Shown here piece by piece: positions 13,301 through 27,600 of a stretch of 64,000 bases of DNA. Every line of letters starts with the position of its first letter. Within the stretch, counting starts at the first letter, position 1. The notes beneath the pieces were generated by a model. It ran no database searches and had not been told where the DNA came from. It was given only the letters and a program-made list of their open reading frames with translations. Both the position numbers and the translations under genes were made by a program. The stretch comes from Gerris lacustris. Its lineage: Eukaryota > Arthropoda > Insecta > Hemiptera > Gerridae. The stretch covers positions 26,261,101-26,325,100 of the forward strand of contig OX578281.1 in assembly GCA_951217055.1 (NCBI GenBank), written 5' to 3'.

Positions 13301-15644
13301 AAATTAACAACTACGATACTAATTAAAATAGTTGGAAATTGTATTTATCTTATTAAATATTAATTTACTTTTCTGTTTAAAGCTCACAAGAGTAGTATAT
13401 AACAGAACAAAGGGATTAACCAATACATGTAATCTGTCCATTGGACACAAACTAAGGTCACAAAAAATATATTTTAAAAAATGTGGGGTACATTAAACAT
13501 ATCCTTTGTAGCAATAGACTTGTCGTAACACTTGGGATCACATTTTACAGTCTCAGCATTGTCCCAGAACCACTTGATTCATATGAAAAGAATTGTTTTT
13601 TTCAGTGTGTTATCTCCATAAAGCATCCCTCAACATTTAAATAATTTCCTGAGAGTTCTTCCTTTCTAAATTGATGTTGAATCATTGTTCCATCCGTTCA
13701 TCAATCTCCACCGAAGAGAGCAAAAAAAACCTTCCTCCAGTGCACACTTGCCTTGAATCTGAAGGTTACTGCACTCCAGTGGGTCTCTTGCCAACAGAGC
13801 AGCTCAACATCAGCCAAACCCAACCCTAGAAGCTCAGTTTGTCATATTTTTTGGACTATCTATAAATGCATCTCTTTTGTGATCACTAGTGTGCAAATAT
13901 CTCACTTCTTTGGCAACTGAATCAGTTCAATTCAGTAATGAAAGAGAGAGATTACAGATACAGTTGACCCTCATTAATTTAAACCTCATAAAAGAAAAAT
14001 ACATAATAATAATTTTAATGCCCTTGGATACACCTAGTTAGAATTATCCTTCTTGATAATCCTTAACTCTCTATAATTCAAAATTATCTTGTTTCCCTTT
14101 GGCTTCAAAGTATGAAGAGTACATAAAGAATTTCAAGACTGCATATATTTATGTGTAAATACTCTCTAAAGCACTGCTGGAGTAGAAATTAGTTAGCATA
14201 CCAGCTATTTGTATAAAACTGAACTAGTCCTATCCATTAACTGTCACAATAATTAAAATATTAAATTATAAATAAAAAAAAGGCTGACCCTTCCAACAGC
14301 TGAGTAGATACACTCGAGTTCTTCGTGCTTAGAGGACACTGTTGAGGAACACGGCTCTGTCGGGAATATGGACATCAGCCTTGTCAGGAACACATGAGTA
14401 ACTCTAATCACCTGTACATATAAAAACCATAGCATAATAATCAGGAATAAGAGCACGGGGGAAGGATACAACATGGTGGGGGAGATTAACATCATGAATC
14501 AACCTCACCTGGCTCACCGATAGTCATAATAATTATACAGTATAAGCCATCTTATCTGGTCTCGGTTCAACCAACCATTGGTTTAACTCTAGTATAACTT
14601 CTCAAAGGAACCCATATCACCGACCTTTCTCTGGTATGTAAAAGATACAAAGCGAAATATGAACGCATTTTTTAGCATTAAATTTTCAAATTTCAAAAGT
14701 TGATATTTCCAAATGGCGGCAATATCAAAATGAAATTGAGAGGAAATGTTTTTATTATTAAGATGTATAATTGGTGCAAATTTTAACGCAATCAAAACAT
14801 TTTTTGATTTTTGAAATTGTTTCTTCAAACAATCATTTTCCTTTAGGTAAGGAAAAGTAAATTTGAAAAAGGTGAATTCATGCTAACTAGTCTCAGTTAA
14901 TTCAGGAAGCAATTTAAACATAATTAAAAAAACTAATTGACAATACCAAAAAATATATACTTTAAAAAAAAAAAGTGATGCTTGAACAATAATTTGTTCC
15001 CACAAAAGTAATTGAAACACCCTTAAATATTTGTACCGTGGAACTAAAACAGCAAATGTAAATTTTTGGGGGAAATAAGTTAGGTACCTCTACTTTTTAT
15101 TTAACAACAACCTATATTTAAAAGCATACATAAACCTAATAAAAAAATTCACCAGTTCACATTGTAAATTCAAACTGACACCATTTACACCCTAGAGTAG
15201 GTGTCTCCAACCTTTTTGTCTATAAGGGTGCAACACCAGATTTAAAAATCGCCAATGGTACATACTGGCGGTTGACGATCAACGATGCCAACAAAGAGCA
15301 AAATAAACTTGGCAATTTGGGTCATATCAGAGGTCACAATAGCATATTCACTATAGTACACCGTGAGAGCCGGGTTATGGACTCCTGCACTAGAACATGC
15401 TTGTAGTATTAGGAGATTATGAGCGAAATATCAGGATGCACACACTCTTCAAGACATATTACCACCCGAAGACATAGAACTTTATTATGGCTCCAACCTC
15501 GGAAACCTATGAACTTTGATATTTGAGAAAATCCAGAACCAAACAAAATAATATACATTCCTTGGAGACAATACATTTTTAATTTATATAATAATACAAT
15601 ATAAGACACAAGGAAATGTGAAAACAGATATGGGAGAAGTGAGG

Positions 15645-15685
<41 letters not shown>

Positions 15686-18600
15686 ATGCTTGTGCATGTT
15701 GAATATCATTTTAAAGCTCTTGGTGAGTTGATAAAGAAAATATACATATTATGACATTATTTTTTAAATATGCACCACATGTAACCAAAAACACAAAAAT
15801 TAAGGGGTTAAGTCATATATCATGTTGAGTATATAATTAAAGGTCTTTTTGAATAGGTAATGATTTTATTATAATCCCATTCATCCTAAATATACGAGTA
15901 TGTAATACAACGCATCACTAATATGAAATGAAATGTGTAAAGCAAATGATAGAGTAATAAAACGAGGAGAATGCTACCTTGTTGTTATTGGACGAGATAC
16001 AAGCATTAAGTCCCTTCTGGAGGGGTTTACAAGTGTAAAGAATCTGCTCCTCCTTCATAACAGTAATGAGGAAAGTCAGTAGTTCCAGGGCTATACAGAT
16101 GTTGCCTAGATTGGCATTGTTCTGCCCCACGGTGGCCAGCAGTTTGTCCATCCAGGCAACTCTTATATCAACCAGCTGTTGGTTCCAAACATCAGGTTTC
16201 AAAGCCATACGGATCAGATGATAGCATCGTCGCGACAACACCTCACCTGGTGATGTGTTGATGATGTTGGCACTGCCCGCTTGAGGAGGCTCATTTACCT
16301 TGAAAAAATAAAAACATTAGAGTTAAAGTTGGAAATCTTATACGTAAACTCCATACTTACTATAATATTAACACTGTCATTATCAAAATATATTTGAGTG
16401 CTCTATAAGTGCAATCTTTATCCTATAACTTACAATATACTAAGGCAATATTCTTCATATATTTGAGTTACATTAAATTGCAATTATTATGTGAGTTAAA
16501 AGAGAAATATGGATCTAAATTATTTGCCCTGTTGACAAAGAGTTAATCATTCATATGTCATAAATCCAGACCTTCAATAATCCAGATTTGATTATCGCGA
16601 TAAGGAAGACAGTCTGTTAATTCAAATCAACAAACTTGAATATACCTCAATGAACAAAATTCATTATTTCTGATACAGTTTATGACAGTGATGATTAATA
16701 GTATATATTATGTAGGTAAAACTAACTTAAGTCAAAACATCTCCTCAAATTGTGTCTTATGTAAGTATCATGTACCATGTATCTTATTATAATGGATCTT
16801 AAGTAAATGCAAGTATAAAATTAAAAGAATAAAATATAGTTAGTTTACCTGACATGCGAGTCTAGCTAGGAAGTTAAGAACGGCATCGACATGAACCCTG
16901 TCAAGAGGTCTGTTCTCCGAAGGATCAGACTTGTAAACGTGAGGTTTCTTAGGTGGAGGCTGTTCTCCTTCACTTTCGCTTGCACTTCTCTTCTGACCTG
17001 CTGCCTCAACTTCCGTCTTACTTTCCTGCTAAATAAACCATATACAACGGTATATTATACGTACAAAAAACAAGAGAAATGTTTTTCTTATTCAGAGGTA
17101 TAATTGGTGCAAATTTCAGGGCAATCGAAACATTTTTTGATTTATTACAAATTCGAAACTGTTTGCTGACCCAGTAAACAATCCTTTTTCTCTAGGTAAG
17201 GAAAAGTAAATTTGAAAAAGGTGAATTCATGTTAACTACTCTCAGCCAATTCAGGAACCTAATTAGATGTCCATTGGCAAGTAAACACACCTTAATCTTA
17301 AACCAATGTAAAAATTATTTAAAAAAAATAACTTGAGAATACCAAAAATATATACATAAAAAAAACAATGTGGAGCAAAAGGGCATCTTTCTAGAACATT
17401 AAACAAAACTTATATCCTAGAACCTAGATCTTCCTGGGGGAAATGGCTTAAAAAAGAGTTGTTAGGGATGAGAATTGCGTTGTACTGCCACCTAGGATCA
17501 TGGTACTTTTTTACTTTAGCACCCCCCTTTATCCCTTTAGTTAATAGTTATTTAACAAAGGAACATTATACCGAGTAGCATAATATATTCAGGTGCGTTA
17601 CAGAAAGACAGTCAGACAAGCACAGGACAGAGGAGGGTAAATAAACATACTTGTAACTTGCGCCTATGAAAGTTTCGGGTTTCAAGGAAGTCTGAAGGTT
17701 AAAAATTGATCAGAAAATTTCGGCCTCACAAACAAGTAAAATTTAATAAAAGTGTACAACAATGAAAAAGGTTTAACCTTCGGGCGGGCGAGCGGGCGGC
17801 ACTTACACCGCCATTTCGGAAAAACGTGCCCCCTGTGATTTTACAGTGTTCCAACTTATCAGCTCTTCTAGGTATTCTCCAATTACTATTTTGTAGGTTT
17901 AATAAAACCATCGGTATACCTGGAACGTGAGCGGGTCGCCCTCACTTTAGTTTGAAAATTGACAAGCTCTACTACACACGTCAGAACAGTGTAAATATTA
18001 GAGATTTTTGTTTGTTGTTTACTGCATTCTTATGCAAAAGAATTTGATCATTTTAAAACAGTTACGTTTTCTAATGACATATACATATTTATTACAATAC
18101 TAGGATAGGAGAGAAGGTGTTTGCTGGTAGTCCAGGAGCCAGGTAGATTTACCTTGAAAGTATTTTGAACTTAATGGAATGTATACAGGTAACTCAGAGG
18201 TCCTCTGGAATACCAATGTTGTGTACTCTGTACTTGTGCAAACTTGGGGAGGGGGGAAAAACCCCATTTTTTCCGCCAATATTTCGGTTTTTCGCCTCTA
18301 GCTGGAAAACTACACGTCAAACAAAAAAATATATAATATTTTATATTATATATAAATAATATAAAATAGCTCTTTAAGAGAGCAGTAATTGTTGTTATAA
18401 TCACTTGTCATATTTTCATTTAATAGGGGGATAAAGTGGAAAAACAGGAATAAAAGTTACGCACATTATTATCGCTTCTCAACATTGCTTTGTTTTTTCA
18501 ATTTAAAAATAAAATTAAGGCCTCCATTTGAACCTGATTTACTTGCGTGTGAATTTTATTTTGAACCGTTGAATTAAGGGGCCTAAGGTGGACCGCCCTC

Positions 18601-21600
18601 AGCCCCCCTGCCTTCGGTACGCTACTGATCAGAGGATCCTTTCCCCCTCCCCTCCACCCTAAAGTAAGATTGATGATAGCACCATGTTGAATGTTTCAGG
18701 GAAGAAGAGGTTTTATTTAACGTATATATCAAATTTAGTTCTGGGGGGGGGGGGGGGGGGGGAGAGGGCAGTGAGGGGGAGGGGGTTACATATTATTATG
18801 GTATACATAGAAATGTTGAATACTCAATTTATGACGATAAATCTATTTTATAAGCCCAAAAACACGCTTTTTTAAAATTTGGCATTTTTTCAAAATGCTG
18901 TATCACAGTACGCTATGGGTGAAAACAGTCGTATGATCAGTGATTTTTATAGGAAATTTGATGCTCTTTAACATTGTACTGGTAAAGCTTTTTGACGCGT
19001 AGTTTTAGAGCTAAAGGCGAAAAACCGAAAAATTGGGGTTTTTCCCCCCTCCCCAAGTTAGCACAAGGGCCACGAGGTTGAAAACTCAGCATTTGCATCC
19101 CAGAGGACCTCTGAGTTACCTGTAAAAATTTCATTAAGTTCAAAATACTTTCCAGCTCGACCTGGTTTTTTCGACCTGGCTCCTGGACTATGGGATTTTA
19201 TTTATTTACTTATTTATTTATTTATTTTATGACAGTTCTTAAAAAATGTTGTAAAATATGTATAAGTGTAATTTCTTTTTATAAAAAATGTGTTCAATAA
19301 AACTTTTTTTAATTCGAAATAATTTTTTTATTATTATTACCTATTGAGAAGACTAATTTTCACAAAAACAAGGACCTACAAGCTTCAAATATGGAAGGAA
19401 ACAAAAGCGGTGTAAATGCCGCCGCGCGCCCGCTTCTGCTAACCAATATTACACGCCCACCCGAAGGTTAAATATGACTACTCCTATTGAATGAAGGATA
19501 TTTCATTAATTAAAAAGATTTAATATTGAATTACTGTAAAAAGGAACGTGGATAAGTTGCTGAACCAACCCCATGGTATATTCTAAAAATCCTATACTAG
19601 ACTTTTACTCCACTATATATATTTTAAATTCATTACTAGAAAAATAATCCTGACAGCTGTCACAAATAAAATTTTGAAATGAGAAGAAATAAAGAAACAA
19701 AACAATATTGACAGCATAGTAATAATAATAATAATAATAGGGCAATGAGACCAATAGTATTTGTTGCCTTAATATTAAATTTGATTTTATTAGCTTTCGT
19801 ACAAACCCATCAAAATCTCAACATACAAAAACAAAAATCTCAAAACAGCCAAGAGATAAAGAGAAATTCAAAAGAAGATTCTAATAATACAGCTGAAATC
19901 TCAAGCAAATTAAAAATTGGTAAACAGTTTCCAAATGTTTTCCTAAAAACTGAGAAATGTTTGGACAAAGTGAAGAGAAAAACTGAGAAAGAATCAAAAG
20001 TGAGCATCCTGAACACTATAGAGCAATCACTGCAGCGAAATGACAAAGAGTTTGTATTAGGTGCCTTCGAGTGTGAAACCCCAGGACCTGGTGTTTGTCA
20101 CATTACTCACCCTATCATTAAACAGAGACCGCTAATCAATTTGTAAACTAAAAGTACATTAAAAAAATCTAAAACATCTAGTACTTATTTTTATAATTTT
20201 ATACTTTAAATAAAACCTTAATCTTATACATTTACGTTTAGATTTTTAGTGAAGTAAGATGTGCTTAGTGAAATAAACAATCATATAAATATCTACCGCA
20301 GCTTGTTGACCCTCTTCTTTGATTCGCTGAACCTCCCACCTAATGATGATTTCGGCAAGTTCAACAGCAAGTTTTCGATGCTCTATGGAAGATGAAGAGC
20401 TGAAGGCCAGGCGCTGAAGAGCGGTAACCATGTGACTGATCAAATGGTGGCGTACTGGATAATAAACCTGGAATAAAAAAATAAAAAAACTGGGGGGTAA
20501 TTTAATTTGTAAGTTAGATAGTTGTTTCTGTAACAGGGATTTGGTGGGAAAATTGACAAAAATGAAAACTTAAATAAGTGATCTAACTGGTTAGATGTTA
20601 TAATATGATGTATATAAATGTGTGTGTAAATGTAGTGTATATGAAAAATGCATCTCCAGAGCAAAGGTTGGGCTCTTCGTGTGACTCTGTACTAGGGCTT
20701 AGTCTGATAGATTACTGGTGGGGGAAAGCACCACTAGACAGAAATACCAGCCTTTGGTTCTAAGGGCCTTGTCCAAAGGTCTGACACTGTTTTCCTAGAA
20801 AATTCCAGCCTTGGCTTCCCCGTTACATTCCTACTGATATAATTTGGATGAGATTAATTAAGTAAGGGGAATTTATCCCTCTTACTTAATATGAGAAGTA
20901 TTCTCCTTTGTACTTCCCTTGGTAATCCTGCTTTTAAAATGTCTTAGTAAATCCGAAAAAAAAACTACCAAAATTACCGTCACAAAATAACTGTCACAAA
21001 ATAACCGTCACAAAATCACCGTCACGAAATCTACAGATGACAATAACTTGAGTAAAAGATCACCGAGTTAGTTGAAATTTGGTACACATGTTCATTTTAC
21101 CAATGCCCAGGCTAAGTTCGTTGGACAGCGCTATCCGCCCAAGCATTCATGCGCAACGCTTGCGTAAACGTAAGCTTCAAATTTAAAATTGGATTTTTTG
21201 GATGGGAAAAAATTCTAACTTAATCTATTTAATGAGAGAAACAACTTTTTTAAATAGTATTTTTTTTTATTAAAACGAACACCGACACTGCTATGAAGTG
21301 ATAAAGATCGCTAAATTTATTAAATCGGACCTAAACGTTTTAAATAAACAAAACAACGTTTTTACCGATATATTCTAACGTAACGATTTCAATAAGACTT
21401 CATACACATCGTCTAAAGTACAATTGAAACAGGCATGTAAAATTTCAACCTGATACAAGCAGAAGTTTTTTAGTGTTGGTGATTTATATTTTATATTATA
21501 ATATTTTAATTGAAGATTCGCCGACAGAGGTCTGATGGGACAGTTCTTTTCTCCTCTACAACCATCTGCTTTAACTATAAACTTATTTAAAAACTTAACT

Positions 21601-24600
21601 TAACTTTTTAACAACAAAATTAACTTTTTTCTCAATTTACAATACATCATTTATTGTAAGACGTTCTTTTCAAAGTTAATAAAAAGATTTCTTTTAATTT
21701 TGCCTTAACTCCGCTAGTACAAATAGTTACTTTTACTTTTGTCTCTTATTCTAACTCCGCCATGTATAAGTAGTTAGTATCATATACTTAGCACTATAAT
21801 TATATAATTAATATTTAATATAAAGCGTAAGGAACTTCGTTCCTACTGGGTGTCCCACGACACCACACGTATTTTTTTTTGTAACTGTTCCTTTTTTATA
21901 TCTTAAAGAAGGAAAGTTATTATTCCAAATATCAGTATATCCACTTTTTGACTGATGCTCCTTATCCAAATTTTTTTCATACAATTAAGTTTACTTACAA
22001 GGTAGTGTCTGACTACGAGCTGAAGGATGTGAAACAGTTGTTGCATGAGGTGTCCTTCCTCCACTATGATCTTCTTGGTCCAGTGCGTGAGCATTGTGTA
22101 GCCACCTACCATCCTTGCCGGCATGGCCGGAGTCAGTATTTCAAGTGCCTGACGCACCACTCCCCGAACCTCTACAGCATGTGCTTTCAGCAAACTGTTA
22201 AACACTGACCACAAAACAAACACAAATTATAAACAAATCAATTTATTCTAGCACAATTAATTTATAATTTTGTTTCCAGTAAAAAGAAAAGAAAATCAGA
22301 CATTTAAAAATTATAAAATAATAATTGAGTGTTTGAGGACTGCATACAATCCAGCTAAAGGGAAAAGTAACCTAATTCACTCAGATACCGTAGATATTAG
22401 ACATTCGTGGAAGAGTGAATGGATGAATAGGACGACACAGCTGAGCCAAGTCTTGCCCCACCTAAAGCCTATTAACCAGCCAGCTGTTCTAATTAGGAAA
22501 GACATAAAAACCCTACAAAGAATGGACGGGACAAACCAGCCTAACCTAGCTAATTGTATGAAGATGGTCCAACCCTAGGTGTCCTCAACACTGAAATGCC
22601 CCTCTCACCATACACAATCTCAGTGTCAACAGCCAAAAAATACAGAGAGCCCTCCCCCATAATATTCCAACATTATCCCAAACATTTGATTCCCCCCTCT
22701 AATAAATTGTTTAATGAGGGCGAACATTATAATTTAATATAAGAAAAAATTATGCTTATGCTTTAGTCTGTCAATCTATTTAATTTTAAAAAAGGACAAT
22801 AGGAAAAAAGTATTCAATAATAAAAAGAAATAAAATGGAATAACAACAATAATGCAAGAATGAATAAATAACTGTTTCAAGTTACTAATGACACTTATAA
22901 TGTTGAGGCAGTATAAATAATAGTAATAATTACCTTGTAGAACGATTCTCTTATATGGAAGAGTGTGGATAGCGAACTTGGATATGACATGAGCGAAGAG
23001 AAGATGACCGTGATACCTGGTGGCCGGATCTACACAGTTATTCCTGAGTAGACACGGCCAAGCGTACGTCATAATACGACGCAGCTTGGTGCCCTGAGCC
23101 TGGCTCATAGTTTCAGCATCGTGGATATGAGCCAGTCCTTGTTCCACGAGCAGGCAGGAAAGCTGCAACAGGGTGATCCTCACAGCATCCCCTAGAGCAA
23201 ATGGCACCTCTGGATCTATGACCTACAAACAGCAACACCAATATCAGGAGATTAAATATCAAATATTTCACTTGAGTAAAAAATATTAGTAGTGTAAAAA
23301 CAAGTACAATAGTGTACTTAAGTTAAATGATGAAACATATAAGCAATATTGCTCCATTAATATATTAAACATAGAGAATATAATGAAGATAAACAAGTAA
23401 AGGCAGTAAATTACAAATACTATTACAAGTTCAATGAATTAGCGTACAGTAGAACCTCATAACGGACATTACTTGTAACAGACCGGTAAAAAAATTATAT
23501 TTCACATAACAATAAAGGCTGCTTATTACTAGGCGTGCAATGCAGTGTCTGCTTGCAATATTGAGCTGAGCGTGCATTTTAATCTTAAACAATAGTCATT
23601 ATTATTTATAATCAGCTGAAATCTGATCAAAAATAATAATATTTCTAATCCCCCCCCCCCCCCCCCCCGGTTTTACTATTTTACCCCCCTCTTAATTGAA
23701 ATATGACAAAAGTTAACTTACAATAACTGTACTCTTAATGAGCTTTCCAATGACACGCATCATGAAGGATATAATACTCTTTTAAGTTTTGTACCCCGTA
23801 CCACGTACCTCTGCGTACTAATTTGGACCCTTTCAAATGAATACCTTCCTGTGGTTGGTCCAATTGGCCGTGCCGAATTTTGAGCGGATCGATTCAGCCG
23901 TTCAGGAAGAAACTTTTGTACCCCGTACCCTGTACCCCTGTGAACCAATTATGGCCATTTCAGATTTATACCTTCCTGTGTTTAGTCATTATGACTGTGC
24001 CGAATTTTGTGCGGATCGAATCAGTCGTTCAGTAGGAGTATGCGTCCGAACAAATGCAAAGTGTAGTATAAGAGCTTTGCTTCGCTCAGCTTAATTATCT
24101 GACTATATTAAAAACTCACGTTTAAGGCTTCTTTCTATTTGATGTACAATAAACACTATATTCGTCCTCCTTATGCCAGAACCATGAATGTGGCAAATTT
24201 TCATAATCTGGGTTTATTAGCTATTTGGACATGTTTTATAATCTAAGTTGTGCCAAAACCCCAAATTTGTGCCTGGCTTGTAGCAGCTGTTATTGGCTAT
24301 GGCATATAAATAAAAAAGCTGAATTATGGTAATAATAATAATAATATACATCAATTAATGGTGAGGGCGCTCTGGTAAGATCATACACTTTAAAACGCCA
24401 TTTCCCAACACTGTGGAATTTGCACATTCATGGTTCTGGCATAAAGGGGACAATATATAGCTAACTACTGAACTTTCATTGATGAACATATTTTGCATAA
24501 TTATTTAAAAGAATTTTTGGTAATAAACCGGACTTAAATTAAAACAGGCTACCTATAGCCCCTAACTATCCATTATAGTGAGATTCTATTGTTTTGTCAT

Positions 24601-27600
24601 AAGCCATAAATAAAATTCACACCAGTTTCGACTACACAGTCCTCGTCAGTGTACTCATAAGTATACATCAAAGGTACTGTTAGACCTAAATTTAAGAGGC
24701 GAGTGTTAACCACTTGGCTATTTTTTAATGTTTTTGTACCAGTCTGACAGACCAATGTCCCAGTGGTACAATTTTATAATTATCTCAGTCTAAGAGACGA
24801 ATGTGCCTGCAACTAGACACCAAATTCATGACCCACCGAAGGTTAAACTAAACATCAGGAAATATTTTGTTATGGAAAACAAGTTAAATTAATCTGTTAT
24901 GAAAACTGTGTTAGTTACTTTGAATATAAAGACGGATATGATGTTTTTCTCATCGTAGACCTCATTAGGCTGGGGTGGGCTACCAATCAGCTTGTCTCCT
25001 TCACCTCTCTCAAAGCAGACGGCGAAACAAGGTATCAACACGAGTTGTATAATCTTAGCCTTGAGATCCGACGAGCTAGCCTCACTGTGGAAAAGTTCTA
25101 CAAACTTGAAGAAAGCCGCACGTTTCCACTCTAACGTGTAAGACTGAGCCACTGTCATCTCGAGGAAAGTACGTAGAAACTAAAACACAAACCAACATAT
25201 ATTTTCATTTGACTTCAAGCGTTTTTTATTAGCTCTACTACTCTCACTCACTATTGGAAGCATTTTCGAGAAAGCTCCAAACATTAAAATTAAAACTCCC
25301 CATTGCTCAACATTTGAAGTCACAAAAACAAAGAAGCCTTCTTCTCATGAGTATAGTGACACATCCTCTCATGTTTTTAGGAAGAAAGGAAATAACACTT
25401 CCTAAAATATCTAAGCAATTGTGAATATTGAGTGAAATAATAAGATAACATTTGTGGACAGCAAGGATCAATTAAAAGTAAAAAGAGTAGTTCCAGATCA
25501 TCAGCACTTCAGAAAAATATATTTGCTTCTTCAAGGTATTCAAGGTACTCACATGAATGATTGTAATTACTGAGTTGAGTAGAATATAAACCTACTTTAG
25601 GCAAGGAGAAGGGCAGTGCAACCCAATTCACACATACCACATATTACAATAGTGTATTGAACATGTCAGCAGACCATTGTAATAAAATTCTTCATTTTTC
25701 ATAAAATATTTTAATCTATTTGTTTTCTGTTTGATAACTTTAAAATATTTTTTGTTAAGTGTTGCATCTTTTCTTTCAATGCAAGAATCAAATAGTAATA
25801 GGAATCAAATATGTAATCAAATATTCTAAAGGTATTAAAAAGGAACCATTCAGTTTAAAGAAAGTAATGATATTAGGCAAGTAAGTACAGTTCTTGTCAG
25901 CTATATTAAGTTTAATGACTTAACTCCTGGAATATTAACATTCAATTCATTGACTGTACCAAAGCAGCCTAGTACAGGGGAATTTAATCTACAGCTCACT
26001 GTAGATTAAATTAAATAAATCTACAGCTCACGGTAGTTTATTGGGCCAATAAACTTAAACAATGCAAAGTTTGGTGCTTTTCTATTGCTTTGGATGAATA
26101 TAGGTACTTCTGATTCAGTTCAAGAGCTATAGTTTATTAGAAAAGTTAACAGTGAATTTCAAATTACCGAGGAACTGGTGGGACTTTCAACGGAAACTAC
26201 TGACTGAAACTTATTCAATTGAGTCAGTAGTTCAACTAAGAATAACTAACCACGCAACCAATGAAAATGTTGGAGACCCCAGTTCTAGTACATACCTAGC
26301 CAAAGGATAGCCCCATGTGGAATATCCAACACAAAATTGGACTAAAAAGTTGAATTTAAGTACTCAGTTTTACTATTCAATAGTGAGTTGTCTATTGTTT
26401 TCAATATGACACTGTAGACAATAAGGAGTTAGCATTAGAATAGTTAAATTACTTGGAAGTCAGGTAGGAGTCTCTCACAGAAGGCTCTGAGCAGTGAAAA
26501 CAGTAGATCTATCTTATCAGGATGGTGGCTGTAATAGTTCAACAAAATTTTAACGAGAAGTTTCGGTTCCTTCCAATGCTTGTATTCCACCTTCTGGATG
26601 TCTTTGTGACGAGCCTACAAAATAATCCAAACAAGTAATTAGTAATGATACAAACAAAACATTGATTCAAAATAACTAGTTTCCCACTTTGGTTTATATC
26701 GGTGTGTTTACAATGTTTAAAAAGTAAATTTTCGATAATTTAAATGGAGAGGGTAATTAGTGAACTGACAAGTATAATATTCTGGGAATTAGGTAGAAAA
26801 TTAAAAGGCTGAATTTCTAAGATTAATATCTTTAAGTTTTATTAAGTTTAGGAAAAGGACTCAAGATTTAAGCTTATTAAACACTGGGATTCTTCGTTCT
26901 GATTCACAGAGTCAGAGAATTTTATTTTTGACTCAAATATTCACTCATTATATGAACATTCCTTGCCCAATCCTAAATATTATGTAGAATTTAAAAATTA
27001 ATACACAAAATGAATTCAAGCTTTTCAAATATGCTTAATTCAAGAAAAAAAATTGATGTTATAATCAATTCTGCATTACTATATTTGAACAGTACATTAA
27101 TTTTTATTTATCTTCTTAAATATTATAATGTAAAAAATCTACAAATGTTCATAACAACTGAAGTTGTTGATTTTTTTTTCTTTTACAAAAAAAAAACTAA
27201 TACATACATTAAAAAAAAAAAAAATAATTTTAAGGGTTTTTTCTTTATTAATTTGATTTGTCACAGGTAAAAAAAAGAAGAAAAGTGGTTTCAAAATTGA
27301 ATACAAACCTCACAAACAAGTGAAGTTAAATAAAAGAATATAAAAAAAAAAAAGTTACAGATTATGCTAGGCTTAGTCTTTCTCTGTACATTTAATGAAT
27401 TAATGATCCTCAAACTCCTGGAGCGATCACATTGACATTTTTACGGCGAGTGCATTTTTATTGCTATGAAATGGACTTTGAATTAAATCCTTACAATAAT
27501 GAAAGGAACGAGTGATTTAATGTGTACTTAGTGGCATTGATTGAGACTTTTCAAAGCTATGATATTTATTACATTTCTAATATTAGTAAGTGACTAAATG

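Larger units (their letters stand above)
23447..24591. mobile_element. Composite pogo-like element
   Basis: The left tip is CAGTAGAACCTCATAACGGA preceded by TA. The right tip, read inward, is CAATAGAATCTCACTATAATGG. This fits the CAGTAGAACCTC terminus of pogo-like elements, also seen at 33590 and 36759. The interior carries a poly-C run (23649-23668), a diverged tandem duplication and a small MITE (24161-24453). The right side is too worn for a secure border. Confidence 0.45.

Noticed and set aside
24710..24842. Possible TTAA-flanked small element (right tip CCTTCGG like the 17777 element)
   Set aside because: The left tip CCACTTGG does not mirror the right tip, so there is no inverted repeat; TTAA is frequent in this DNA.
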